Of a stretch of DNA of 64,000 bases, positions 17,059 through 25,893 are shown piece after piece (the stretch's first letter is position 1; each line of letters opens with the position of its first letter). Source of the stretch: JBEKTW01 sp049515655. Lineage in GTDB: Bacteria; Bacteroidota; Ignavibacteria; UBA10030; SZUA-254. The notes below the pieces were generated by a model that searched no databases, had not been told where the DNA came from, and saw only the letters and a program-made list of their open reading frames with translations. The position numbers and the translations under genes were made by a program. Location of the stretch: contig JBEKTW010000005.1 in assembly GCA_049515655.1 (NCBI GenBank), positions 124,001 to 188,000 of the forward strand. Direction: 5' to 3'.

Positions 17059-17640
17059 TCAATTATCGCCGTCGAGACGCCAATACTCGCCGCCGCCGCC
17101 CTCCCGCGCCATGTAGCGATGCTCCACCAGCGCTCGCCTGAGTCGCGCAGTATCCTCACTGAATCGGGAAAGAATTTCGTTGACGCGCTTCTCGGGGTAT
17201 CGAACGCCGGGCTTAAATTCGCGAAGAACGTGGCGGACAAGAACCAGAAATTTCTTTTCCTGAACTGGAAATGCTTTGATCCAGCCTTCCGGCGTCGTAA
17301 ATGCCGCAAGCACTTTCTTGTCGAACGCATCCCCTGGCACGTCTCCGGCCAAGCCCCTCAGCTCTTCGCGTTTCAACAACCGTTTCGCCATCACTTCCAG
17401 TGGGCCCGACTGCAGGGAATAAATGCTGTAGTATCCTTGTACCCTTCCTGCGACGAGTCCCGCTTTCCCCAGAACGGAAAGATGATGGGACACTGTGGAG
17501 GCACCCAGTTTGAGCAACGCGGACAACTCCTCGACCGCACGCGGCCGCTGGGCCAGAAGTCCGATGATCTTGAGACGGTTCTTGTCGGCCAGGCCTTTGA
17601 AGAAGATTAAAAGTTCCGTGTTTATTTCATTCTCAGACAT
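17059..17640 (-). CDS. ArsR-family regulator fused to a DUF2087 domain
   Basis: 193 residues from the ATG at 17640, chosen because TTTGGAGAACGC precedes it; a longer frame would run through the promoter. Residues ~5-85 form an ArsR winged helix-turn-helix ('LADKNRLKIIGLLAQRP', 'LLKLGASTVSHHLSVLGKAGLV', 'YYSIYSL'). The C-terminal part ends in 'RRALVEHRYMAREGGGGEYWRL', typical of DUF2087. No CxC metal-site motif is seen in the DNA-recognition helix, so it need not be a metal sensor. A palindrome just upstream may be its own operator. Effector unknown. Confidence 0.88.
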   Translation of the reverse strand: MSENEINTELLIFFKGLADKNRLKIIGLLAQRPRAVEELSALLKLGASTVSHHLSVLGKAGLVAGRVQGYYSIYSLQSGPLEVMAKRLLKREELRGLAGDVPGDAFDKKVLAAFTTPEGWIKAFPVQEKKFLVLVRHVLREFKPGVRYPEKRVNEILSRFSEDTARLRRALVEHRYMAREGGGGEYWRLDGDN

Positions 17641-17654
17641 GCGTTCTCCAAATC

Positions 17655-17676
17655 TATTTCTATCAATATCGAAATA
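17655..17676. promoter_or_regulatory. Candidate ArsR operator
   Basis: The imperfect inverted repeat TATTTC-N10-GAAATA lies 15-36 bases upstream of the regulator start codon. The size and AT-rich character fit an ArsR-type dimer site, so autorepression is a reasonable inference. Confidence 0.45.
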
Positions 17677-17742
17677 AATCGACAAATATGCAAATCTGGA
17701 TAAGTGCGATGGGAAGGATCTGAGATCGGCCACGGAAAAACA

Positions 17743-17818
17743 AAAATCCCGCTTTTGATTCGTGCTGCACTGGGAGGGGGACAGTGCGAACACTGGAGGA
17801 ACTCAAAAACGGGATTTT
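17743..17818. repeat. Long hairpin (76 bases) in the regulator/GH27 gap
   Basis: AAAATCCCGCTTTTGA (17743-17758) pairs with TCAAAAACGGGATTTT (17803-17818), 15 of 16 positions, with an inner GCACTG / CAGTGC stem. It could be a bidirectional terminator or a small palindromic element. I see no gene between 17641 and 18115. Confidence 0.55.
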
Positions 17819-18012
17819 ATTTAGAATTTCTTGAAATTCGAGATGTTTTGCAGAACTCTTCTCACTTCAAAAATATTCTCATTTCTAATGGTCAGACCCA
17901 CATCGAGTCGGAAGGTTTAATGTTGGTAAAGTCTTGGAGCGAGAAAAACCCTCTGCATTCAGGTCGTCCGGTTACGAACCGGACTCTACATCTCCATTTT
18001 TTCCACATCCTG

Positions 18013-18119
18013 CTAGTGCCGTTCCAACAAAATGATTATACGCCACATATCCGTAACTTCATGTTGGAACGAGCACTGTGCCCCTTTTATGTGTAAACAT
18101 TAAGTTGTAGGGGCACTAG
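18013..18119. mobile_element. 107-bp palindromic element with CTAGTGCC ends
   Basis: Ends CTAGTGCC (18013-18020) and GGCACTAG (18112-18119) are exact inverted repeats. An inner GTTCCAACA / TGTTGGAAC pair forms a second stem. The right end contains the TAG stop codon (18116-18118) of the GH27 gene on the minus strand, so the element either inserted at the gene's end or supplies its stop. Confidence 0.55.
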
Positions 18120-20290
18120 TTCGCCGGCCACATCCTTAGGAAAACAACGCCATGCCGGGGAACCGCCGCAGAGAATTCACTCTTGAAAACCCCAAGGTCT
18201 TTCTGCCGCCAGAGATCCCGCACGCGCTGGTTGCCGGTGAGCGTCAGGTCTTTCCATCCGGCTGTCACCGTCGACTCGAATTCGCCACGGTTGAATAATC
18301 CAACCGCTTTCGAACCATCCTCCAGATCCTTTGCCCAGACCTCAACGTCTTCATCCCGCCAGACGCGTCTCCCCGCCTTTCCCATTGGATCCTGGTCAAC
18401 CTCAATGACCTCATCGTTCGTCAGAAGACCCAACGTGAATTCATCCAGCCGGGTAATGTCACCGCTGAAGATGAGCGGAGCGGAGAGCAAACACCAGAGT
18501 GAGACATGGGTGTATTGTTCATTTGGCGTCAGCGGAGTCGGGACTGTCTCCCCGTGCCAGTTGCTCAAGTAGCCCAGCAGGAGATAATCTGGATCGTTCC
18601 ATCCGCCGGGACCTGAGTACCGGTGGAGGTCGTTCCTCGCGTAGACATCAAATCCATCGCGGAACAGCGCGGCAGCGATACCCTCGAACGAGCCGCCGAG
18701 GTCGCCGGCGGTACGCCAACTGTTTCCGCCGACACCCTTCCCCCACTCCCAGACATTCCCCATTCCGTACTGACAAAGGTTTAAAACGATGTCGCGATTC
18801 TGCTTCTTCAGAATCTCAGCGATCAATCTATAAGGCCTTTGCAACTCCTCGCGACCGTGCCCTCGGGCAACGTCGTCATACGAACACCAATCGTATTTCA
18901 GAAAATCAAATCCCCATTCTGCAAAGCATCGTACATCAAGCTCCTCATGCTGGTACGCGCCGACATGGCCGGCGCAGGTCGTGAGTCCCGGCGATGTGTA
19001 GATTCCCGCCTTCAGTCCTCTTGAATGTATGTAACCGGTCAGCGCTTTCATATCGGGAAAACGTTTGTTTGGATTAACCATGCCCCGCGCATCTCGAGGC
19101 AGTCCCCCGAGAGCGGAATCGTCGGAACCGGGCTTCACTGCCCAGCAATCATCGATATTGACGTACATGTAGCCGTGATTAATCATTCCCGTGCTCACCA
19201 TCGCATCGGCGGCGGCGCGCATGATTCCATCGGTGACGTGATTCTCCCAAACATACCAGCTATTCCATCCCATGTGAGGCGTGAGGGCCAAGGTGTCGCC
19301 GCAAACAATCCTGAATTCCCTCTCGGCAACGCCCGAGTCATTTGACACTGAGAACTTCACGATGTACTTGCCGCGTTTCTCGAGAGATCCGGTGATCTGC
19401 CCGGTTTCAGAATTCACGGCCAGGCCGGTCGGTAGATTCTTCACCGCAAACTTCATCGGCCGAGCGCCCGTTGCGGGTATCGTAAAGAGAAAAGGTGCGC
19501 CGGGATGAACACCGAAAATCTTTGCGCCATTGATGCGGGGTTTTGCTGCCGGTTGGGGAGTCAAGATTATTCTTCCCTCTGCAGGCGGATCAATTGCATC
19601 CGGTTTCCCACGATGCATGATGAACCTTGCGTCCGCCCAGTCGGCATGGTCATAGTTCACTCCGTCACCGGCATCTCCGACCAACAACACAAGATACTTG
19701 ACTCCGTTGATGTCGATGCTCACTTCTTTTGGCGGATCACCGGGCCTCATAATACCTGATTCCCAGAGCTTCTTGCCGTCTCCCACAACTTTGAAGACGA
19801 CGGAACCCGGGTTATTCAATGCACCGTCGTCGACCCCGACGGATGCAAGGAACATTTCTGCATTTCCACCTAGGTCGACCCACAGCCGGCCTGCGGCGTG
19901 CGTACCGACCCCGCGCTGAAACTTGTGGCCCGCAATGGACAGTGGTTTTTCGGTAACAGATTTGTCCTTCTGCGGCTGACCCCACCCTTGATGCATTTTG
20001 GTCAAATCCAATGAAGTGAGCCAGACGGTATCAAGTGAAGCCGCTTCCCGGAAGCGCCTCAGTTTGGATCGTGTTGTCCACGACTGACCCCCTCTTGTGT
20101 TCTCCCCCTTGAAAAAGGGGGAGAAGTCTCCTCCCCTTACCAAGGGGAGGACGGAAGGTGGGGTTGGCACAGCGCTCAAAAATGAAAACAAAGTATTACC
20201 CACTTTCTGCCCGGCAAATCCGCAGCTCGCGGCCGCGGCAAGAAGACAAGCCACTACGGCAATCGTTCGGGTTGGCAGCCATATTTTCAT
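18116..20290 (-). CDS. GH27 alpha-galactosidase with NPCBM domain
   Basis: 724 residues. A signal peptide (residues 1-27) is followed by a low-complexity stretch (~30-80) encoded by a captured repeat element. An NPCBM-type sugar-binding domain follows (~88-228, 'GVGTHAAGRLWVDLGG'), then an Ig-like putative-binding domain (~252-328, 'LPTGLAVNSETGQITG') and the GH27 TIM barrel plus C-terminal sheet (~335-722). The family is retaining: the nucleophile is Asp467 in 'FLKYDWC' and the acid/base Asp530 in 'SWRTAGDLGG'. It probably removes terminal alpha-galactose in the periplasm or outside the cell. Nearby genes encode other glycosidases. The stop codon lies within a palindromic element. Confidence 0.94.
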   Translation of the reverse strand: MKIWLPTRTIAVVACLLAAAASCGFAGQKVGNTLFSFLSAVPTPPSVLPLVRGGDFSPFFKGENTRGGQSWTTRSKLRRFREAASLDTVWLTSLDLTKMHQGWGQPQKDKSVTEKPLSIAGHKFQRGVGTHAAGRLWVDLGGNAEMFLASVGVDDGALNNPGSVVFKVVGDGKKLWESGIMRPGDPPKEVSIDINGVKYLVLLVGDAGDGVNYDHADWADARFIMHRGKPDAIDPPAEGRIILTPQPAAKPRINGAKIFGVHPGAPFLFTIPATGARPMKFAVKNLPTGLAVNSETGQITGSLEKRGKYIVKFSVSNDSGVAEREFRIVCGDTLALTPHMGWNSWYVWENHVTDGIMRAAADAMVSTGMINHGYMYVNIDDCWAVKPGSDDSALGGLPRDARGMVNPNKRFPDMKALTGYIHSRGLKAGIYTSPGLTTCAGHVGAYQHEELDVRCFAEWGFDFLKYDWCSYDDVARGHGREELQRPYRLIAEILKKQNRDIVLNLCQYGMGNVWEWGKGVGGNSWRTAGDLGGSFEGIAAALFRDGFDVYARNDLHRYSGPGGWNDPDYLLLGYLSNWHGETVPTPLTPNEQYTHVSLWCLLSAPLIFSGDITRLDEFTLGLLTNDEVIEVDQDPMGKAGRRVWRDEDVEVWAKDLEDGSKAVGLFNRGEFESTVTAGWKDLTLTGNQRVRDLWRQKDLGVFKSEFSAAVPRHGVVFLRMWPAN
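20050..20203. mobile_element. TTGGTAGTGT-family element inside the GH27 coding region (degenerate copy)
   Basis: This segment matches the complete element at 25601-25757, including ctcccccttgaaaaaggggg and ctccccttaccaaggggagg hairpins and 'ggacggaaggtggggtt'. The terminal repeats have decayed. The minus-strand frame stays open through it and yields 'TPPSVLPLVRGGDFSPFFKG', joining the signal peptide to the NPCBM domain. Confidence 0.75.
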
Positions 20291-20397
20291 GGAGAATGTT
20301 TCCTTATATTATTATTGTAGACAGAACAACTGTTCCTTCTTCCCTCGAGCCGGCAATTTCTCCATCGGTCGACATCCGGGATATCAATGACTCCGGT

Positions 20398-22086
20398 TTA
20401 CTCAACCGAAAGACCATCAACCGATTCGAGCAGGATGGCCTTTGCGCTCCGATACTCGTCAACGTTCTTGCTGTACCGATCAAAGGCCTGGAACACCTTA
20501 TCAATTATCAGGAGGGCTTTCGCCGTGTCACGAGCTTTCAGCTGGGCAAGCAGTTCATAGTCCTCCATCCCGATACGATGGGCTTCAAACCTCTGGCTCG
20601 ACAGCGGCCCGTCCTTCCCAGGATACAGGATGTGGGAATCCCCTGCCGGCAGGAATGTGTTTGGCGCAGCATGAAATCTCACGAGCTCTTCAAACGGCTT
20701 ATCACCGTGGAAATTAAGTCCCCAGTGCAGGAATCCCTGCAGGTCAAATTTCGCGCAGGCCCATCCGATGTACACTTGCCGCAATCGCTCCTGGTCGCAC
20801 AACCGGTTGAGCCAGGGTCCCCCCGGCGCAAGGCACGTATAGACCCACACCTTATCGCCGGACGCTTTTCGTCGGTCAAAGAATTCGCGCTGTGCCTGGT
20901 ACTCGTGTACCTGCGGACACCACACATTGATCGAGCCGCTCAATTTGACCGTCATCGTCGCCTCGAGTATGGGCAGGTGCGGCTTTGCGCTTCGTAGAAG
21001 CGTCACTATTTCTTTGTAGCGATCGACAAACTCGTCCGTCGGTTCGTCAAATACTCCCTGCAACCAGCGGTTATCCCATTGATTCTCTTTCATCATGGCG
21101 ACGATACGTCCGGCCATTTCCAATATCATGCGTCTGCCTTCTTCTGAAACGGCCGGGACTTCTTTTCCGTCGGGCAGGTTCACCGTCAGCAACATATCAT
21201 TCGACGACCAGTCCCTCCGTTGGGCAATGGGCGCGCCATGAATCATTCGAAATCCGGCATTGAGAAAGGTCCGGATGTACCTCTCCAGCCGGTCCCTGCG
21301 GAACTCAACGATCGTCCCCGACGTGTCAAACATGAAAAAATCCTGCCACAAGAACCAGAAAGTGTTCTGGCGTCCCCTGGCCATCAGCCCGGCATACTTT
21401 TGCATCATTTCCCAAAATGGTTCACTCCACTTTTCCACCGCATGATCTTTACAAACGTTGTCCAGATTGATCCAATTGATGTAGGAGATTGTCGACCGGC
21501 TGACCGGCGGCACCGAGGCGCGATGGACACGCACGGTGAAATCAAACATTTCGGTCATGCTCCCAATATCAACCCGGATTTTGTAGGAGTATTTTCCCGG
21601 TTTGAGAGTTGAATCGATGGGCACTTCCAGCCGTATCGCGGTGGTCCCGGAATCGACATCCAGGGGCGACACGATCGGATCAAGGGCTTCATATATTCTG
21701 AACGGCGCCCGCCGGATCACGAAAGGATTTATCATTCCGCTGAATTTCTCCGTGGCCCGGTCAATGCCCGTATTTTCACTCACATAAACATCGATCATCC
21801 GGTACCACCGGGCATCGTGCAGCGGCGTTCCGTTACTGTCGGTCACCTGGAAGCCAATGGCTGTTTTCTGATTCATCCCCGTAATTAAAAGATGCACTCC
21901 CGCGATGGTCCCTCGAGCGGCCTCAACAGAGAGAGACCCGGCGGGTTTATCCAATCGTGTGTCGGGATACAATTCCCTGAGTTCATCGAACAATCCGACC
22001 CTGATTTCTCCTTCACGGCGAATCTGGGTTTCGAGACAACCGATGAGAACACAACACATCAGGGCAATCGAAACGATCCGTTTCAT
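20398..22086 (-). CDS. DUF4091 glycoside-hydrolase-like lipoprotein
   Basis: 562 residues from the ATG at 22086, which is spaced better from GGAAAG than the ATG six bases earlier. A lipobox 'VLIGC' lies at the end of the signal peptide, so it should be a lipoprotein. An N-terminal beta-sandwich (~40-190) precedes a barrel-like part. There, 'WLQGVFDEPTDEF' near residue 350 and 'LQGFLHWGLNFHGDKPFEE' near 455, then 'SQRFEAHRIGMEDYELLAQLK', are typical of DUF4091 proteins in carbohydrate clusters. The Asp-Glu of 'FDEP' is a plausible catalytic site, but no activity is established. The gap of 107 bases to the GH27 gene allows co-transcription. Confidence 0.85.
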   Translation of the reverse strand: MKRIVSIALMCCVLIGCLETQIRREGEIRVGLFDELRELYPDTRLDKPAGSLSVEAARGTIAGVHLLITGMNQKTAIGFQVTDSNGTPLHDARWYRMIDVYVSENTGIDRATEKFSGMINPFVIRRAPFRIYEALDPIVSPLDVDSGTTAIRLEVPIDSTLKPGKYSYKIRVDIGSMTEMFDFTVRVHRASVPPVSRSTISYINWINLDNVCKDHAVEKWSEPFWEMMQKYAGLMARGRQNTFWFLWQDFFMFDTSGTIVEFRRDRLERYIRTFLNAGFRMIHGAPIAQRRDWSSNDMLLTVNLPDGKEVPAVSEEGRRMILEMAGRIVAMMKENQWDNRWLQGVFDEPTDEFVDRYKEIVTLLRSAKPHLPILEATMTVKLSGSINVWCPQVHEYQAQREFFDRRKASGDKVWVYTCLAPGGPWLNRLCDQERLRQVYIGWACAKFDLQGFLHWGLNFHGDKPFEELVRFHAAPNTFLPAGDSHILYPGKDGPLSSQRFEAHRIGMEDYELLAQLKARDTAKALLIIDKVFQAFDRYSKNVDEYRSAKAILLESVDGLSVE

Positions 22087-22133
22087 GAGCATCTTTCCAT
22101 CAAACTAGCGACAGACGAATTCTTTGAAACATT

Positions 22134-22427
22134 TTATTGACCGACGTTACGCAAAACGATGTTAGATCTCCAAAATCCGAAGTACTAAATCCGAAATCCC
22201 AAACAAAATCTAAACTCGAAGCTCTAAATTCAAAAAAAAGAGATTTTGTGATTTGGGCGTTCTGATTTGGGATTTGTCCCGCTTCTGGATTCCGCTTGCG
22301 TTGGCGGGATTCTGAAAGGCGGAATTTAGGATTTCGATATTCGGATTTAAGATTTGTTTGGGTTTTAGGAATTCGGATTTGGAATTCCTCACTAAGAATG
22401 ATGCTCCTGCGTCACATCACTCAATGA
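22134..22427. mobile_element. MITE-like element with the family B ends, copy 2
   Basis: Ends TTATTGACCGACGTTACGC (22134-22152) and GCGTCACATCACTCAATGA (22409-22427) match the ends of the element at 9394-9624. The interior differs: it is AT-rich, with repeats of 'aaatccgaaatcc' and 'tttgggatttg' type. The right end includes the TGA stop (22421-22423) of the DUF5107 gene. It fills the gap between the two neighbouring genes, and no gene is seen in it. Confidence 0.6.
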
Positions 22428-25400
22428 ATTGACAGCAATTCCTTCAAAACTCTGAAACTCTCATCGCCGGAGATGCCTTCGGGGACTTCTTCACCTTTTC
22501 CTTTGAAGACACTCTGGCACCACTTTGCCAAACCGCTTTCCGGTTCTCTGGTCAGCCATTCCTTGAGGAGGTTTTCAGCATCCGTTTGTCTGCCCGCTCG
22601 TTGAAGCGCCCAAGCAGAGACAAGAGTTCCCGTCCCGTATTCTTTACGGTCCGTCGAAATGATCTTCTGCATAAGACTGTCACTCCCGTGGGGCGCATTC
22701 TGCCGTTCATAACACTTCAGCGCGAGCCAATCTTCCAGTCGTTCATCGACATCCTGCGGGTACGGTTTTCCGACCCCCAGATTCTCGGGCCAGAGCCGGG
22801 CGTCATCCACCTCGTGTAGCGCTTCTCGAAAACTCTTTGATTTTATGCGCTGGAGCGCGAGCATCAGCTTCGATTCTCTGTACAGGAGCCGCCCATCGGT
22901 AGCACCCTCGTACGGCAGGATGTCCAGCTTGCCGAGGAGCTGGACGCACTGTTCATATTTTCTGTTGAGCAGCAGCGCCTTGGCATATAGCATCCCCATG
23001 ATGTAGTTGTCGGGAGACATGTCGTAGTAACGTTCTGCGATGTTCAATGCCTCGTCGAAGTGTTCTCTTTCAATGCTGTAATTTGCCAGCATACGCCCAT
23101 ATCGCCACTGCTTGCCGTCCAATTTCGCCGCGTGCCGCAAATCTGCGAGGTACTGCTCCTCACCTCTGAAGACCTCCGCTCTGGCGGCGTAAAATGGTGC
23201 GTAGCCGGGCGCTGTCCCGCACTGCGAAAATAGCTGCTTCGTCTTCTCAATATCATTCACACTCCAGTAAATCAGTCCAAGATAATATTTCGGTTGCCAA
23301 TGATCGTCGTTTTCGTTGGCCCACCGCAAAACCTCCGCAGTTTCCGGGCGAAATGGAAAGACCAGTCCTGGAGAAGCATTATCCGCATTCTTTAGGTGGA
23401 TCGCATACGATGGATCATGGAGTTTATTCAATACGAATGCCCTCCAGTAAAGCATCTCGGAGTTCTTGACGTCGAGCGCGAGGATCTTTTCGCATTCTCT
23501 CAGGCAGTCGACCTCGTAGTACCAGATGGCAAGCCCCAGGAATGTTTCATCCGGCATCTCATTCCTGACCAGTGCCGTAAAGGCGTTCCGGTCGGTCTCC
23601 TGCTCCGCCCATAGATACTTTTCATAGCGCACGAAATGATTAAGTGGGTCGAGCGACAGCATTTTACTCAAGGTCTCTGTCGCCCTTTCGCGATTATTCT
23701 GCAGCCGATAGACGACGGCCAGCACCTGCAACGCTTCGAGGTTGTATGAATTGTAGTCCAGACTTCTGTCAGCGTAGTGGATCGCTCGTTCAAGATTCTT
23801 TTCCTTAAGATAAATCCTGCTTAATTCGGTATACGCGGCATCGCGGTATTCCACTGAGGCCGACGCGAGATCAAAGCCGTCCTTTGCATCGGTCACCTTC
23901 CCGAGCTGCACATTGGCCAGCCCATAATAGTAATTTGCCCCGCCGTCGTACGTGTCGATGCTCAACGCCCTGCGCGCGTACTCAAGCGCTTTCTCGTACT
24001 CCATATCGCGGTACAGAAGCATCGCCATTTCCGTCAGCGCTGGGAGGTAGTTCCGATCTTTCTGCAGACAGGCATCAAGTTTTTCCCGGGCTTCTGCGTA
24101 CGATCTCTGCCTGGCATACTCTTTTCCCTGAATGTAAAGCCCGTAAACAGAATTCCAGTCAAAGTCATTCGGCGTTTCAAGTGGACGCGCCAGCGTATCC
24201 GCGTTCGGGTCGGCATTATATACAAGTTTATCACCACCCAGAGTAACTCTTAACCTCTCCGGTGTTACATCCCGATGAATTTCGCCGGCAAATGTCTCAA
24301 GCGGATGTAACCGCAGCATCTTCGAATAAACGGTCCGGTCATTATCAAAAACGGTCAACGAATCGTTTATGTACTGCAATGGACAAAAGGCAATTTTAAC
24401 GATACCGGAATCCCGCCGGACGTTCAGTGCGCCGTAGGGATTTGCCTTCACGTATCCTTTTGTCTCTTTTACCGGAAACCAGTATTCAGTCCACCGGTCG
24501 GTCGCGAAGGGGGCGAACTCCCGGTGCTTGAATGGCGTAAAGGTGCTGCTCCCGGCCGTCTGGTTGAACAATCTTCCCGACTGAACTTCCACATATTGAC
24601 CGTCATCATTAGTGAGCAATTTTTCCCAGATCATCCCTTGCTGCGAGAGTCCCCAGACCCAGATCTTTTTGCCGGGCTTCTCATCGTGGGCGGCATACCG
24701 GCCCATCCCAAAATCATCATCGTGCCAGTATGCCCCGTAGAAATCGGTATACGTACCGAACACGTGGTACGATTTCGGTCCTCCAAAGTCATTATTCTCA
24801 TAAAAAGAGATGTCCTTGCCGTTCTCTTTGTTGATGTTCCACTCTCTGAATTCACCGCCGTGCCCCAGGTAATGCGTGCCCGGATAGATGAGCTGCAGAT
24901 TTCCCTTTGCCTTGATGCCCGCGTTCATCCACGTGTAGTACGGCTGCTCCAGAGGCGTCGCGTTGAACCAGAATGATGTTGTGGTGAAATACGCTTTATC
25001 TTTCGGCAAATTAATCTCCACCCTCCACGGCGTCCTCGTCAATAAGTCCAGCACACCGATAACACAGCTCACGCTCCCGTCGTCTTTCTTCATCGTGATA
25101 TAATCAACCGGGGTTGCGCAGTTCGGCGTATGACCGATGATCCCGTAGTTCGGCTCGATACCTCCGCTCGTCCACGGTCCCCGCATCGCGATATCCCTGA
25201 ACTTAACCACATGATTGTAGTAGATGAACGATTTGCCTGTACTCTTTTCCATCGCGGCCCAGATTTTCCCGCCGATTTCCGGCAGGATCATCACTTTGAG
25301 ATAGTCGTTTTCGAGCTCCACCACTTTCCATTCCTTGTTCAACGGCTTGTCGGTAAACATGTCGAACCGGTAATACGGATATATCAGCCCCATAACAGGT

Positions 25401-25537
25401 ACCGGGTTCGGGTCGGAGAACGGATAGGTGACGAACGTCTTCGTATATTCTCTCACAGTGGCGGGATTGTTCTGGGAGAATGATAGAAGTGGAATCGCGA
25501 AGAGAAACAATGCGAACAACTTAGGTCTTTTTATCAT
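22421..25537 (-). CDS. DUF5107 domain protein with TPR repeats
   Basis: 1038 residues from the ATG at 25537, which opens a clear signal peptide ('LFALFLFAIPLLSFSQ'). Residues ~60-400 are DUF5107 ('LENDYLKVMILPEIGGKIWAAM', 'GGIEPNYGIIGHTPNCATPVDY'), a fold resembling galactose-mutarotase-like sugar-binding domains. From ~500 to the end there are TPR-like helix pairs ('ALEYARRALSIDTYDGGANYYYGLANVQLG', read as two halves). The role is unknown in the literature I can recall; a periplasmic glycan-handling protein that works with the neighbouring hydrolases is inferred. The extreme C-terminus is encoded by the end of a MITE-like element. Confidence 0.88.
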   Translation of the reverse strand: MIKRPKLFALFLFAIPLLSFSQNNPATVREYTKTFVTYPFSDPNPVPVMGLIYPYYRFDMFTDKPLNKEWKVVELENDYLKVMILPEIGGKIWAAMEKSTGKSFIYYNHVVKFRDIAMRGPWTSGGIEPNYGIIGHTPNCATPVDYITMKKDDGSVSCVIGVLDLLTRTPWRVEINLPKDKAYFTTTSFWFNATPLEQPYYTWMNAGIKAKGNLQLIYPGTHYLGHGGEFREWNINKENGKDISFYENNDFGGPKSYHVFGTYTDFYGAYWHDDDFGMGRYAAHDEKPGKKIWVWGLSQQGMIWEKLLTNDDGQYVEVQSGRLFNQTAGSSTFTPFKHREFAPFATDRWTEYWFPVKETKGYVKANPYGALNVRRDSGIVKIAFCPLQYINDSLTVFDNDRTVYSKMLRLHPLETFAGEIHRDVTPERLRVTLGGDKLVYNADPNADTLARPLETPNDFDWNSVYGLYIQGKEYARQRSYAEAREKLDACLQKDRNYLPALTEMAMLLYRDMEYEKALEYARRALSIDTYDGGANYYYGLANVQLGKVTDAKDGFDLASASVEYRDAAYTELSRIYLKEKNLERAIHYADRSLDYNSYNLEALQVLAVVYRLQNNRERATETLSKMLSLDPLNHFVRYEKYLWAEQETDRNAFTALVRNEMPDETFLGLAIWYYEVDCLRECEKILALDVKNSEMLYWRAFVLNKLHDPSYAIHLKNADNASPGLVFPFRPETAEVLRWANENDDHWQPKYYLGLIYWSVNDIEKTKQLFSQCGTAPGYAPFYAARAEVFRGEEQYLADLRHAAKLDGKQWRYGRMLANYSIEREHFDEALNIAERYYDMSPDNYIMGMLYAKALLLNRKYEQCVQLLGKLDILPYEGATDGRLLYRESKLMLALQRIKSKSFREALHEVDDARLWPENLGVGKPYPQDVDERLEDWLALKCYERQNAPHGSDSLMQKIISTDRKEYGTGTLVSAWALQRAGRQTDAENLLKEWLTREPESGLAKWCQSVFKGKGEEVPEGISGDESFRVLKELLSIH

Positions 25538-25600
25538 AATGAAAGAAATAGTAGTGATGAAAACTTCCAGCACAAGCCACTTATAAAGCTGTCCCAAAAG

Positions 25601-25757
25601 TTGGTAGTGTCTCAGTTTGAAGTCGTTTCGTCCACGCCAGACCCCCTCTTGTATTCTCCCCCTTGAAAAAGGGGGAGAAGTTTCCTCCCCTTAACAAGGG
25701 GAGGACGGAAGGTGGGGTTAGGCACAGCACGGGATAATGAAAATGATACACTACCAA
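25601..25757. mobile_element. TTGGTAGTGT-family MITE-like element (complete copy)
   Basis: Exact 10-bp inverted ends TTGGTAGTGT (25601-25610) and ACACTACCAA (25748-25757) enclose 157 bp with two strong hairpins: ctcccccttgaaaaaggggg and ctccccttaacaaggggagg. No coding potential. It is the parent type of the copy captured in the GH27 gene. Confidence 0.75.
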
Positions 25758-25772
25758 AAAGTCTATCGTCTT

Positions 25773-25857
25773 GTCATGTTGATCCCGTCTCGATTCCTTC
25801 CGGGACGGGGGAAACATCTCAAAGCCCGAAAAGGAGTGAGATTCTTCAGGATGACAA
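25773..25857. repeat. Palindromic repeat with TTGTCAT / ATGACAA ends
   Basis: 'cttgtcatgttgatcccgtc' on the left and 'gagattcttcaggatgacaa' on the right make a long inverted repeat with an inner CCCGTC / GACGGG stem. It resembles widespread intergenic repeats of this type. It lies between the MITE and the stop of the DUF6067-like gene. Confidence 0.5.
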
Positions 25858-25893
25858 TCACTTTCTTACTTTTCGGACAGCCTCGCATGGCGG

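Noticed and set aside
17704..18096. A 130-codon plus-strand frame in the gap between the ArsR and GH27 genes
   Set aside because: Low-complexity composition, no ribosome binding site, and it runs through a long hairpin and part of a palindromic element.
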